In this document: positions 1 through 11,100 of the stretch, piece by piece | How positions within the stretch are numbered: position 1 is the first letter of the stretch | How the letters are laid out: every line of letters begins with the position of its first letter | Origin: Balaenoptera acutorostrata | Lineage: Eukaryota > Chordata > Mammalia > Artiodactyla > Balaenopteridae | Reading direction: 5' to 3' | DNA length: 64,000 bases | Assembly (NCBI RefSeq): GCF_949987535.1 | Contig: NC_080072.1 | Coordinates: forward strand, 58,256,460 to 58,320,459 | Translations under genes and position numbers: made by a program | The notes under the pieces: generated by a model | Seen by the model: the letters and a program-made list of their open reading frames with translations, nothing else | Told to the model about the DNA's origin: nothing | Database searches by the model: none

Positions 1-959
1 CCTGTGACTAGCCCTATAATGCAACACAGATTTAATCTTCCCAGATGACACTGATTCTGGCTAAATAAAATGCAGTGACCTTAGATCCTACTCTGCAATG
101 CTGGGGCAGCCTTGATCTTTCTGCTTCCTGACGACAGCTGGAGGAGGGGGTGATTACTTCATCTCTTCGCGTTATCACTCATGATAAATGGGTGCTATCC
201 ACCTTGGCAGAAAATAGGTCCTTGAGGGAGTATGGTGGGGGGCCCTGTCCACTTAGATTAGCCCCCCGAGGTTTCAGCTCATGTCCTTCTGCACTGCCCT
301 GGAGAAGTGCCACTTAGGTGACGTTTCTCAGGCCCGTGAATTCCAGAAGAGGGTGGCATTGTCAGGATTGTCCCGTGGCCCCCTCTTTTGCGCTCAAGGA
401 CAAATTTGCGGTTGGGGGGTCAGTTAAGTGCAGGGGAGAAAGCACTAGCTTTGAACCGAGAGGATGTGGGTTCTCCCTTGGGCGAGTCACCTAAATCGTC
501 CAAGCGGTGGGTCCCTCAGGGTCGAATGATGCCATCTCTGCTCTGCTTTGCTCACAGGATTGTCATTAGGATCAAATGAAATTATCCAGCTCAACAGCCC
601 TTTCCAGTTGGCAGAGAGCTCTTGGATCATCTTCAGCTCACTTCTTCCTCAGGCCACCTGCACCGGGAGCCTGGACCTCTCCCAGGAGCAGCGCGACCAG
701 AGCTGCCCGCTGCTGGTACGGAAGCATCTGCTGCTACCTCCGGGTGCCGATTTGTCCCAGACACTGTGCTAGCATTTTATACGCACGACCTCATTTTCGT
801 TACAACTACCACAGAAGGCAGGTGCTTTTTATTTATTTATTTAAAAAAAACTTTTAGAAATGAGATGAGAGAGGCAAGGTGACTTGAGCAGGGCCAGAAC
901 CTGCTAAGTGGCATGGTGGATTTCCATCTCGGATCTGCTGGACATTGAAGTCTGTGTTC

Positions 960-1327
960 GTTCTACTTCCCCACACTGCTTCCCAGGGCCTAGAAAGCTC
1001 CCCTGCCTTTCTCTCCAGAGCACCTGCTCATCTCTTGGGATTTAGCTCCAGCATCACCTCATCTGGAATACCTACCTTTCCTGGATTCCTGGGACACTGC
1101 TTTGCCCTCTTTCTTTTGTTGTGGTCCCACGAGACGCTCAGCAGACTATACTTTTAGTACTTCTAGCACCTTAAGACCCTTTTCTGCTTAGTTGTCTGTC
1201 TCCTCAAGGACATCTTGGACTCCTCAAGGGCAGGGCCTGGCTTCAAGGCCCTGGTGCTTAGCACTGGGCTGGTGCAGAGTTAGTGTTCCAGAAAGGCCTA
1301 CTGAATTTATGAATCAGTGAGTGAATG
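960..1327 (+). mobile_element. L2 fragment
   Basis: Resembles the L2 3' region (caaggacatcttggactcct, gcagggcctggc) and ends near gaatcagtgagtgaatga. Confidence 0.5.
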
Positions 1328-1385
1328 ATGATCCGCCTCTCTGGGATTATAGACAGGAAACATCCACCGCTAAGGGTCTTAGGGT

Positions 1386-1690
1386 GATGGTTCTCAATAT
1401 GGCTACACATCAGGTTCACCTGGAAAGCTTTTTTAAAAAAGCCTCACCCATCACATCCGAAGGGCCTGGGCATCTGTCCCTTTAACATCACTCCAGTGAT
1501 TCTGAGGCACAGCTAGATTTGGAAGCCATGGCTTTAGGAGCAGTGCTTTTCAAACTTTAACGTACCCACGAATCATGCTAAAAGGAAGATTTCAGTTCAG
1601 CAGTTCTGGGTGTGGCCTGAGAGCCTGTATTTCTAACAAGTTCTCAGAGGATGCCGATGTTGCTTATCTGTACTTGGAGGCGCAGGGCCT
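1386..1690 (+). mobile_element. Two adjacent MER5-like hAT fossils
   Basis: 1386-1535 reads like a MER5 copy (gttctcaatatggctacaca, then ggttcacctggaaagctttt). 1541-1690 begins with cagtgcttttcaaactttaa and continues in MER5 style. Both are non-autonomous Charlie-type elements; family recalled, not searched. Confidence 0.6.
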
Positions 1691-2164
1691 TACTTAGAAT
1701 ACTCTGCAAGCCATAAATGCATGAGACGGGAGACGGCCTACCCCCTGAGACCCCACGCCTGGTTCTGTGGACAGGGGACCGCGTCTGATCCGATTCTGAT
1801 CCCCAGTATCCTGAGGAGGGCTGGGCATAGAGTACGGTCCTTCTTTTCTACTTCCTTAAACATAAGCCTGGTATCTCTGGAAGCTACGTAAAATCTTAGA
1901 GGCTATAAGGTAGCAATCCTGAAGTTAATGAGCTGCAGTGAAGCCTCACTCTGCCCTCTTTCTGGACAATGCAGGGAATTTCCTAGTAGGAGCTGTGAGC
2001 CCAGAAGTCTCTTGGGACGAAAGGCAATCTGTTCCCTGCTTGGGAGTGAGCATTCTCCCTCTGTCTCAGAATAAGATCCGCTTGTGCAAAGGAGCGTCCT
2101 TTGCCCACGTCATGTAGCAGCTCTGGCAGAACTTGATTCACTGGTTCTCAGAACAAGAGGGAAG

Positions 2165-2395
2165 AGCTTGAGCATCGGAACCACACAGACATGGTTTTCA
2201 AATACCAGCTCCACTACCCACTTGGTAGGTGACCTTGGGCAAATTACTTCATTACTCTGAGCCTCAGTTTTTTTCATCTTAGAAATGGGAATAATCACAT
2301 CTATTTCAAAGGGCTACTTTGAGGACAAAATTCTATAAAGAAGGTAAATCTTTGAGCACAGTGCCTGTTCTATTAAAAAATAAAAATGCCCAATT
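2165..2395 (+). mobile_element. MIR SINE fossil
   Basis: MIR core gtgaccttgggcaaattact followed by gagcctcagttt and agcacagtgcctg. Confidence 0.75.
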
Positions 2396-3750
2396 AATGG
2401 CAGCTGGTCACCTTACGAAACCTCCAGAACATTTATGTTACTGCACGATGGGAAAGACAAGTATGTCATACTTAATACTGTCTGTCTAACCTATTTTCCG
2501 AGGTAATTAAGGTCTGTCTCAGAGTTAACATAATCTGTGTGGCTGGGTTTGATGGAGAACTGAGTTCAAATGTACTTCTGAACAACAGGCTTCAGACATT
2601 CCTCCGTGACCCTAGGGGAGAGATCTGGGAAGAGGCGAGGATCCTTGTTCCCTGAAGGGACGCAGGGAGGAAGATACCCAAAGGACCAGGGTGGGGGTCT
2701 CTGGGCTGAGCATGTCCAGTATGGTGGGCTGAATTAGAGGCTGTAAAGGTCAAAGAAGGAGACACACACCCACAGGCTAAGGGCATCAGCCTGGAGCCAA
2801 ATGCTATCCCTGGGAGCAGCTGGAACAGTAAATGCTAATGGACGAAGAGGACAAAATTTTAGAATTTCTTTAATCTACTTCTGGCATTTACTGATGGGAA
2901 CACTAAGGCTCTGAGAGAGGAAGGGATTTACCAATATCCAGGTACCAGTTAAAATCAGAGCCGGAGCCCTGGTCTTTTCCCTCCTGATTGCCTTTAGAAA
3001 ACTGGAAGGCAGAAAAACAATTCTGTTTTTCCCTTCCGCTTTGGTTCACTTTCGAAATAGGTTTTAGCACGTGAGAAAACAATGAATTGAGAGAGGGCAG
3101 GAATCCAGCCCTGAAATCATACCATGGATACATCAAAAGATTGCTAAAAGTCAGAAACAAAAGGTACCAAAACCACAACTCTCTCAATTTATAGATGATG
3201 CAGTTGGAAACCAGAAAAGCTAAGTGACCAGCCCAAGGCCGCACGAATACACAGCAAAGCTGGACAAGTGCCCTGGCTTCTAACTCTTGCTGGCTAGGTC
3301 CCCCTGTATCCCGGCTGTGTCCCAGGCAGTTACCGACACTGATTGGGGAGGTTTTAATGATAAATGCTAGGTTTTCATCCAAGATTTTCATATGAAATGT
3401 ACTGTGTTTTCTATAAAACTGAACTTGAGGGCACATATCAATTCATAGTTCAGTATCATCCATACAAAGATCTTTGGAAATCTCTTTTCTATTCCAGTGT
3501 CAGGAAAAAATATTCCTCTGCTTAGAAGTGGGCATATTTTCCCATTTCTGATGATGTAAACCATGAAAACAATTATGTTTCCCTGTTTAATCTGGCTTCC
3601 AGGAAGCTCAGAGTCTTATTTGATGTGTAATCACATATATGTGTTTCCTCCTTTTTTCTCTTGCTCCCAAACGCTATGTAATTTACTTTAATACATGTGT
3701 CTTTGGTTGTAAGAGGACTGAATTCCTTTTTGGGGAAAAATGGAGACATA

Positions 3751-3816
3751 ATCATCATCATATAATTGTTATGATGATGATAATAATAGTAATAATAGTA
3801 ATAATAATAATAAATC
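3751..3816. repeat. ATC/ATG inverted repeat with TAA-rich tail
   Basis: A perfect 12-bp stem (ATCATCATCATA and TATGATGATGAT) with a 7-nt loop at 3751-3781, followed by TAA/TAG trinucleotide units. Confidence 0.9.
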
Positions 3817-3859
3817 ATTAGTGCTCCTCTCTCCAAGGGAGATTTTATTATCCTCAAGT

Positions 3860-4060
3860 TAGAAACTAATGATCAGACAGATGAAATAAGTTTTTCAAGG
3901 TCACACAGTTGGAGAGCTTCAGTTTTCTCATCTGTAAATTGGGTGTATCATGAATACCTACTTCACAGGGTGGTTTGGGGGTGAACTGCTATAATCCATG
4001 TAAAACACTTAACCCCCTCTCTGCTACACATTAAATGCTCTCTACATATTATTATTATTA
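3860..4060. mobile_element. MIR remnants in both orientations
   Basis: An antisense piece (aaggtcacacagttggagag) runs straight into a sense piece (cagttttctcatctgtaaat). Confidence 0.5.
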
Positions 4061-5082
4061 TCTTAAAAGACTATATATGATTGTTACATTAATACTATAT
4101 CTAACTACATCTATATAGTTGTTAATTACATTAATAACTATATAGACATGGACATAAACATGATTGGATTTCTGGGTCTGTCTGACTCTTTCTACCATCC
4201 TTGTCCCAAGTAAGCACCACCCCATGTGCCACTTTGATCTGAGCCGCACGTGGATAACTGAGAGTCACCTGGGTAGCAGTGCGAGCCACATCCCCACCTG
4301 CCATGGCTACTTTCAAGTCACCCAGATGTGTGTGAGGCTTGGGGACTCTGAGGCTTGGGGACCCTGACCATTACCCAGGAGTCAGACGAGCGCCACAATG
4401 ACAGGGGATGCTGAGAGGCAGACGTTCCTCTCGGTGTGTCTGACGAGGACCACTTCTGCTTGCCGCAGGGTCACTGTGAGCCTACACGACAAATCTACTC
4501 TGTGACAAAGTTCCTGTTTGGGGGTTGCTCCCTTTGGGTGGTCTGTATGGTCTGGAAATTCCCCCATTCTCTCCTTGCTGGTGGACCTTCTGGAGAGGTC
4601 CCCTAGCAACCCAGCCTCCAAAGCCAAGGCACCTGGAATGCCCACAGAAATACAAATCTGAAGCCTGTCTTCTTCCAGGATCTTTGCCTGAATCAGACGT
4701 TCTCAGGACTCCCCAACTGTGACCCTCCAAGTCACTCAACACAGTTAGGATAATGTCCTCATTCATTCTGAGGATAAGCAGACTGGGGTGTTCAAATTAC
4801 TATGCCAAGGTTAAAATTTCCCCCTATTACTCAGTCTGTCATGTCCACAAACTACCAGAGTAAGTGCTGCACTTTGGTAGAGATGAAAGGAGTTCAGGCT
4901 CTCCCCACTCACCCCCACCATTATTAATGACTTTCTCTCATTGTAGCTGATGTACCCCCGATCCGATCCAATCACACAGGATTCGTTTGCCATTGAGCGA
5001 TCTGAAATTGACAGGTGCAGCTTACCATACAGCATGCAACAAGGCAGGGGAGAGACAGGAAATTCTCCACCGGTTGGCTTAC

Positions 5083-5103
5083 CTATGTCTGAAATCTTTA
5101 TTT
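5083..5103 (-). CDS. TENM4: TENM4 site B microexon (21 nt, NKDFRHS)
   Basis: The exon is one base completing Arg, six codons for N-K-D-F-R-H, and AG beginning Ser: the seven-residue optional insert of the NHL propeller. It is phase 2-2, so skipping keeps frame. The acceptor is a strong pyrimidine tract ending CTTCTGTCAG and the donor is CATAG|GTAAGC, close to consensus. A TGC lies exactly 18 nt upstream of the exon (plus 5122-5124). In the related TENM2 and TENM3 this insert changes partner binding in trans; the same role here is inferred. The next exon, expected to begin near SPAHKYYL, was not found in 1-5082 and should lie outside the window. Confidence 0.96.
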
Positions 5104-8100
5104 CTGACAGAAGACAGGAGAGCAGGGAATAGAAGAAAGAATGAAGTGTTAGCAGCAGGGTTAGAAGCATTATTAGCAGCCTGAAAACTTGACAGCAATG
5201 GTCCTGTACAATATTATAATAAATAAAGACTTAGCCGCTCTGACACTGATATATTTCATATTGGCTATTACTTGTCAGTGAGCTCACTTATAAGCAGCTA
5301 CGTATCACAGAAGAGGCATGGTTTCACCTGCGTCAACACTGCTGACTTCCGGGAAGAGGATGAGGTTGACCCAGGCTGCTTTCACCAGGGTAAGACAGAG
5401 GCTGGAATAGTCGAATCCCTCCCCTGTACAGAGAAGCACTCCCAGAGATACACACACTCAAAGCTGCTTCTCTGTGTGCACACTGCTTGATGGAGAGGTA
5501 CTCAAACCTGCGTAGCCCACCACAATCCTCCTCAGAATAGAATACAGAATTGGAGATACACTCTAATTAGAAGGGAGAGGGTGACACAGAGAAACAGACC
5601 TGGGAAAAAAGACTGGAAGAAAATATACCAAGATAATAGTATGTCGACAAATTTGTTTTTCTTTCCCAATTTAATTTACTCCTCCCTTCCTTGCCCACTG
5701 TCTTTCACGATCTCCCCACAGCTGTGGCAGGGAGACAGGGAAAATGGGGGTCTCTTATTTAAAAGATGTGAAAATGGAGGCCCAGAGAGGGTAAGTGGTC
5801 CAGTTCTAGTTTCTCTGCCAAGGTGGGATGACCCCGTAGCCCACGGCTCTTTCCATCATGGCATGGGAAAGAGAAAGATAATATGAGCAGCTGACTAAAG
5901 CAAATACACTCAAGAGTTCCCTCTTCTCTGGCAGATGTCTACACTGGTCAAACTCATAAAAGAGGAAAAAAAGGCAGATAATATCCCATCAGTGGCCTGC
6001 TTCTCATTCAGCCTGATACTTGATTTCCTGTGAGTCTACAGAATGTGAGCTTCTGATTTTCTCGTGGCCAAAGACCTTCTCATTCCTTCATCCCTGTGTG
6101 GGTCGGTGAGTACCAGCACCCTCATCTTGAGGGCCGTGACAGCTGTGGTCAGCCAGTGAGCCTTCCCCTCCTCTCTCGTGTGTGCTGCAGAGTGAGACTA
6201 TCAGCGGGCACTTACCTCCCGGGAATAACTAAACATGGCATTCAGCCACGGTGGTCCTCACCGGGCCATGTGACAATTCTTGGGTGAGGCAGACTGCGTG
6301 ATGGCCTTCTGGGCTGGGCCTGCCAAGCTGGACCTTGGGCAGATTCCTTAAATTCCCTGAGTCTCCTTTATCTTATTTGTCAGGACAATAGTAATACATA
6401 TCTTGCAGAACTGTTATACTAGGCAAATAGAAGAGGCCTCGCAAAAAGAGAGCTTCCTTTTCCCCTGGCCACTTTCCAGCTCGAGGGCCTGTCCTGCTCA
6501 CGTGGACCCCAGCCCAGGAGATGGGCAGATCCCAATCCCTAAAACAGTTGTGAGGAACTTGGTACAATTTCTCCTGAAAGGGAGAGTGGGGCTCCCCCGT
6601 CTCTAACCACAGCTTCTCTATAACCCTGGAACCCACCCTGTGACAGTGGTCTGGTTCCGAAAAGATCTGGTTTAGGGAGGCGTAGAGACATCCAACATAT
6701 GAGGCCCTTCCCCGAGCTGTGAGTGTGGCTGTGCTCCATCCCTCATGGTCAGAGTGGGGACAAGGAGAGGCTGACAGCTGGCTCTGCTGCACCTCTGCGT
6801 CTTAGGAGCAGCCCGTGGGCCTTATCTCAGTATGGGGCAGCTGCAGGGAACTTCTCCTAACTCCGACGCGTGTTAAGTAACAGGGCCAGGCTTGGTGACA
6901 CTGGCACCAGGGCCTAGTCCGTGACCCCATCCCTTGTCCTTAAAAAAAGACTCATGTGACGAATTCCAATCAGTTTGGTGCCAGGAAACAGAAAAAAGAT
7001 TCAAGGGCTTCCAAGGGCTTCTCGGTTGCCGGCAGCCTTCTACATCCTCTGGATGCCAAGATATCTCCCTGTCCCAAGGGCAGTTTGTCTTCATTGTAGT
7101 GCCCCGTGAAAAGCAGCACCTGCTTCCCCAGAGCCCCCAGCTCACAGTTTGGCCTCTGGGGAGTGACACGTGAGGCTCTGTCCTGTCTCCTTCTCGGGCT
7201 GGTGGGTCACGCCAGGTGGGCCCACAGGATGGCAAAGGGACATATTAGGAACCGTGAGGAAGGCCTCCCCTTACATACCTCAACTCCAGGATGTTGGTGA
7301 CGTTCCCGGAGGGGAAGATCCTTCGGATGTAGTTGAAATCTCCCACGTAGAGGCTCCCGTCGGAGCCGCACGTGAGGGCCACGGGGGCCAGGAGCTTGTT
7401 GCCGTCAGCAAGGCCGTTGCAGCTGGGGCAGGAGATGCTTCTCCGGCGCCCGTTGCCCATGACGCTCCCGATGACAGGCGGCTGCTGAGACACAAACTGG
7501 TTCTCCCCGTTCCCTTTGTGCAAGATGCCTGGAACAAGGACAGAAGAACAGAATCACCGATGGAGCAGGAGACGGCTCTCCCCTGTGGCCGGCCACAGGG
7601 TCGCCTTGATTTTGCAAGGAATGCCAGATCCCTGCCTACCATTTCCAGACTCATCTTCCAAGGCTGCCTCACCCCATAACGAAACCCAGGTCGTCCTGGA
7701 CAGGCCACACTGCTTTGCTGATTGAATTCCCATGACAGGTGTGTAAGACAGTTACCATTATGTTCCCTGTATTAACAGGGGAGACCTGACATCACACAGA
7801 TGACAGTAGAAGCGCTTCTGAGTCCAGGCTCTGAATCATTCAGCTCCGCTGCCTCTCAAATAGATTGAACACACCTCACGTGCCTAGTCTACGTCTCCAT
7901 CACAGCACAGAATTCTTTATTGCACTTATCTGTTTTCTCTCTTTAGAGTGAGACCGTTTCATGTGCGGAGACAATGTCTTTTCCCTTCTGTATTCCCACG
8001 GCCTAGCACAGACCTGACACAGAGTAGATACCAGTAAATGTTCATAGAAATACACAAGTGAAACTCCCAGACTCTTCTCACTGAGGTGGAGTCAAGAGAC

Positions 8101-11100
8101 TGGGGTTTTTACCTGATTTTGATACTAATGGGCTGATCCCAGAGCTTGCATGGGTCTCTTCAGTGCTTTAACTGCCCTTGGGCCTCAGTCTCCCCACCAG
8201 CAAAATGAAGGGATTGACCTCAATGGCGTGCAAACTGCATCCCATATCTATACTGTCTCTTCTCAGGCCCAGCTCATCCTTTAACTCCTGTACTGTTGTT
8301 ACAGCCTCCTAACTGGACTCTCTGCCTCCGGCCTCACCCCTTCCATACTGAAGCTTTGAGTGAGTTTTGGTTTTTATGGCCACAAGAATCTTCTCCCAGG
8401 CTGTCATCTGTTAGCTTTGCCCTTTATTGAACAAACGTCTTTCATTTTTACGTAGTCTAATCAACCATTTTTCAATTCTAATGTTCGTGCTTTTTTTAGG
8501 GTTTTAGGTAATCCTTCTCTGAGATCATAAATATACTCTCCTGTATTTTCTTCTATTCACTTTAAAGATCTTTCAAATTTAGCTCTTTAATCAAACTTTT
8601 AAATTTATTTTGTGTACAGTGTGAACTTAATTTTTTCCTCCACACATTGAGCCCATTTCCCCCAATACCAATTTCTAAAACACCTATCCATCCTCCGCTG
8701 ACACGTGATGCTACCTCTACCATATACCATGTATACATGGTGCGTGGCAGGAACTTGTATCCTATCCACCCTGCCCTTCTTCTGTAGTTATAGAACTGTG
8801 CTGTTTAGCTGGACATGTGACTGTCTGGAACTGACTACAATCCCCAGCTCCCTCTGCAGCTACACTTGGCAGGTAACTGGTTAAAGGTGTGGAAGTGGTG
8901 TGGGCAGCTGCTGGGAGGTGTCCCTACAATGGAAGGGGCTTGCTCTCAGTCCTCTTCCACCCTCCTGCTGTCTGGAAAGTAGATGTGAAGGCTGGAGCTG
9001 AAGCAGTCACCTTGGACCATGACCTTGGGGATGGAGGCCTGAGTAGAACAACACTGCAGAGGTCTAAAGATCCAGCCTTGGATCACCTACCTCCAGACTT
9101 TCAGGTGAGTGAGAAACAAACTTTTAACTTGTTTGCAATTCTGTTATTTTGGCTTTTCTGACACTCATGGCCAAACGTAGTCCTAATGACTACTCACAGG
9201 TCAGTTTCTGGGTGCCTTGTTCTATCCCATGGAATCTATTTCTCTGTTCCTGTGACAGCACCACACAGTTTTAAGTGTTACAGTTTTCCTAAGATATTTT
9301 AACATCTGGCAAGTGTCTCTTTTTTTGTTCTTATTTTAAAGACTGCCTTATCTGTTTACAAATCTTTATTTTATTATAAACTTTAGAAGTAGTTTTTCAA
9401 TTCCCACACCCCCCAAACATCAAAGCAGTGGCTTTGATAAGCATTTTTGCATCTACAGATTAGGCAGGAGAGATCTGACATCATTACCATGTTTACCTGT
9501 CCCATCCTGGGACACAGTCAGAGGGGGCTATCTAAACTACAGATCCGACTGTGTCACTTGCATGCGTTAAACCTTTCAGAGGCTTGAGATCTGCCTCTGG
9601 ACGGAGTTGGAAGTTCTAATCTTCTTACCTGGGGCTCCAGCTGCTCAAGCCCCCGGCTCTGGCTTTTGCTATTCCCTTCATTTCACCCTTTGCTCAAACC
9701 ACAATGAACCTTCTCTCCAATTACTCTTCTTTCAAGCTTCAGTGCTTTGGCACATGCTGTACTCTCTGCCTACAAAGTTCTCCCTCCTTGACATACAGGG
9801 CTAATCCTATAGACCCTTTGAGACGCAGTTCAGAAGTTCTCTCCCAAGAGACACCCTGCTGAACCAAGAAGCTGAGTCAGGTGCTCCTCTTCTACAGCCC
9901 CCAGAGTGTCCCCGGCTCCCCTCTGTGACAGCACCGTCCCTGGCACAGCGTGGAAACTGCCTGGGAAGTGTTTGTCTCACCCAGAGTGTAAACCCTTGAA
10001 GCCCTTCACTTCTGCATCCCCACTGCCTAGCAGTGACAAGGTAGCCAAGGAATATCTGTATTAACGTTTCTGACTGACTGATCACGTATAAGACTATGTA
10101 ATTTGAAGTGTGTGTTTTCTGCCTCGCAGGGAACAAAGCATATGAGAAAAGGGTCACACCGCGGCCTGGTTCCTGGAATTGTACTAATCCACTCACCACT
10201 TTGGATGTTGAGGGCATGATGTTTGTCCAGGCTCCATCCTCCCAGCTTGGAAGCATCGATTTCATAGCCCTGTAGCACTGCTGTTCTTTTTTCCCACAGG
10301 ATCAGATCTGGGCAGGATTCATACTCATAACCCACAGAAACTGTAGAAAACAAAACGCACAAAATGCACAGGTGAGCAAAGCCTCTTCTTTGGCTTTAGA
10401 TCTGCATGCAAGGCCCCTGCTTGTCTTTGGTAGAAAAGGAAGAAGGATCAAATTCCTAAGTGGCAACCAGACCTATGTGCAACTAACACTGGGAGGCTGA
10501 GCCTGAACATCCTTTTTTGGAGAGCAATCGTACATCATTAGGAAACATTAAACAAATGTTCTAAATACTTTATGAAGGATCCAGGTGAAGGACCCAGGTG
10601 AATCGATTCCAGGGAAATAATCTTTAGTATGGAAAATACTTTAGGCACTAAAGCCTTCACTGCAGCATTATTTATAATAGTGGAAAGTTGGAAGTAACCT
10701 AAAGGTCCAAAGGGGGTGAGAGGTTGAGCAAACCAAGTGTATCCACCTGAGGAATATTATGCAGCCACTGGAAATTATGCTTATGAAGACCACAGGGTGA
10801 CGGGGAAAAGTGCTTACGGGGTAATGTTGAGTTCAAAGGACTGGTTATATACGGTATTAAATCTCTGTCAAAAAAAAACTATACATGAAAAAAGAAAATA
10901 AAGTTTAATGTTAACAAGTAGTTGCATTTGTTTATAGAAATATGTTTGACTTTATTTCTATTTTTTGGTCCACTTACCACATTTTTATTAATGAACATGG
11001 TAACACTTCAATAAAGAAAAAAATTAAAAATCATTTATAATGAATACATGGAAAAGGAGCTCAGTTAGGGAACTCTGAAAGCTAGAAGGTGCTTTGAGGT

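Larger units (their letters stand above)
1..5082 (-). other. TENM4: TENM4 intron downstream of site B (partial)
   Basis: The intron runs off the window start. It holds an L2 piece (about 960-1327), two adjacent MER5-like hAT fossils (1386-1690), MIR pieces (about 2165-2395, 2855-2975, 3185-3290, 3860-4060), and a hairpin-forming ATC/ATG repeat with a TAA-rich tail at 3751-3816. No exon or other gene is seen; minus-strand open frames at 2903-3436 and 3573-3857 are repeat or low-complexity readings. Confidence 0.85.
7529..10196 (-). other. TENM4: TENM4 intron (2668 bp), repeat-rich
   Basis: Contains L2 pieces (about 7895-8060 and 9480-10085), a MIR (about 8095-8225), and an old antisense L1 (8340-8745 and 9195-9385) split by an unclassified insertion. 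Confidence 0.9.

Noticed and set aside
2903..3436. 177-residue minus-strand open frame
   Set aside because: It covers MIR remnants and unique intron, with no domain or splice logic.
1..5082. Search for the next propeller exon (SPAHKYYLATDP)
   Set aside because: No matching reading or splice pair was found; it should lie outside the window.
7170..7679. 169-residue plus-strand open frame
   Set aside because: It is antisense to the NHL propeller exon 7279-7528 and has no recognisable protein features; coding constraint on the other strand explains it.
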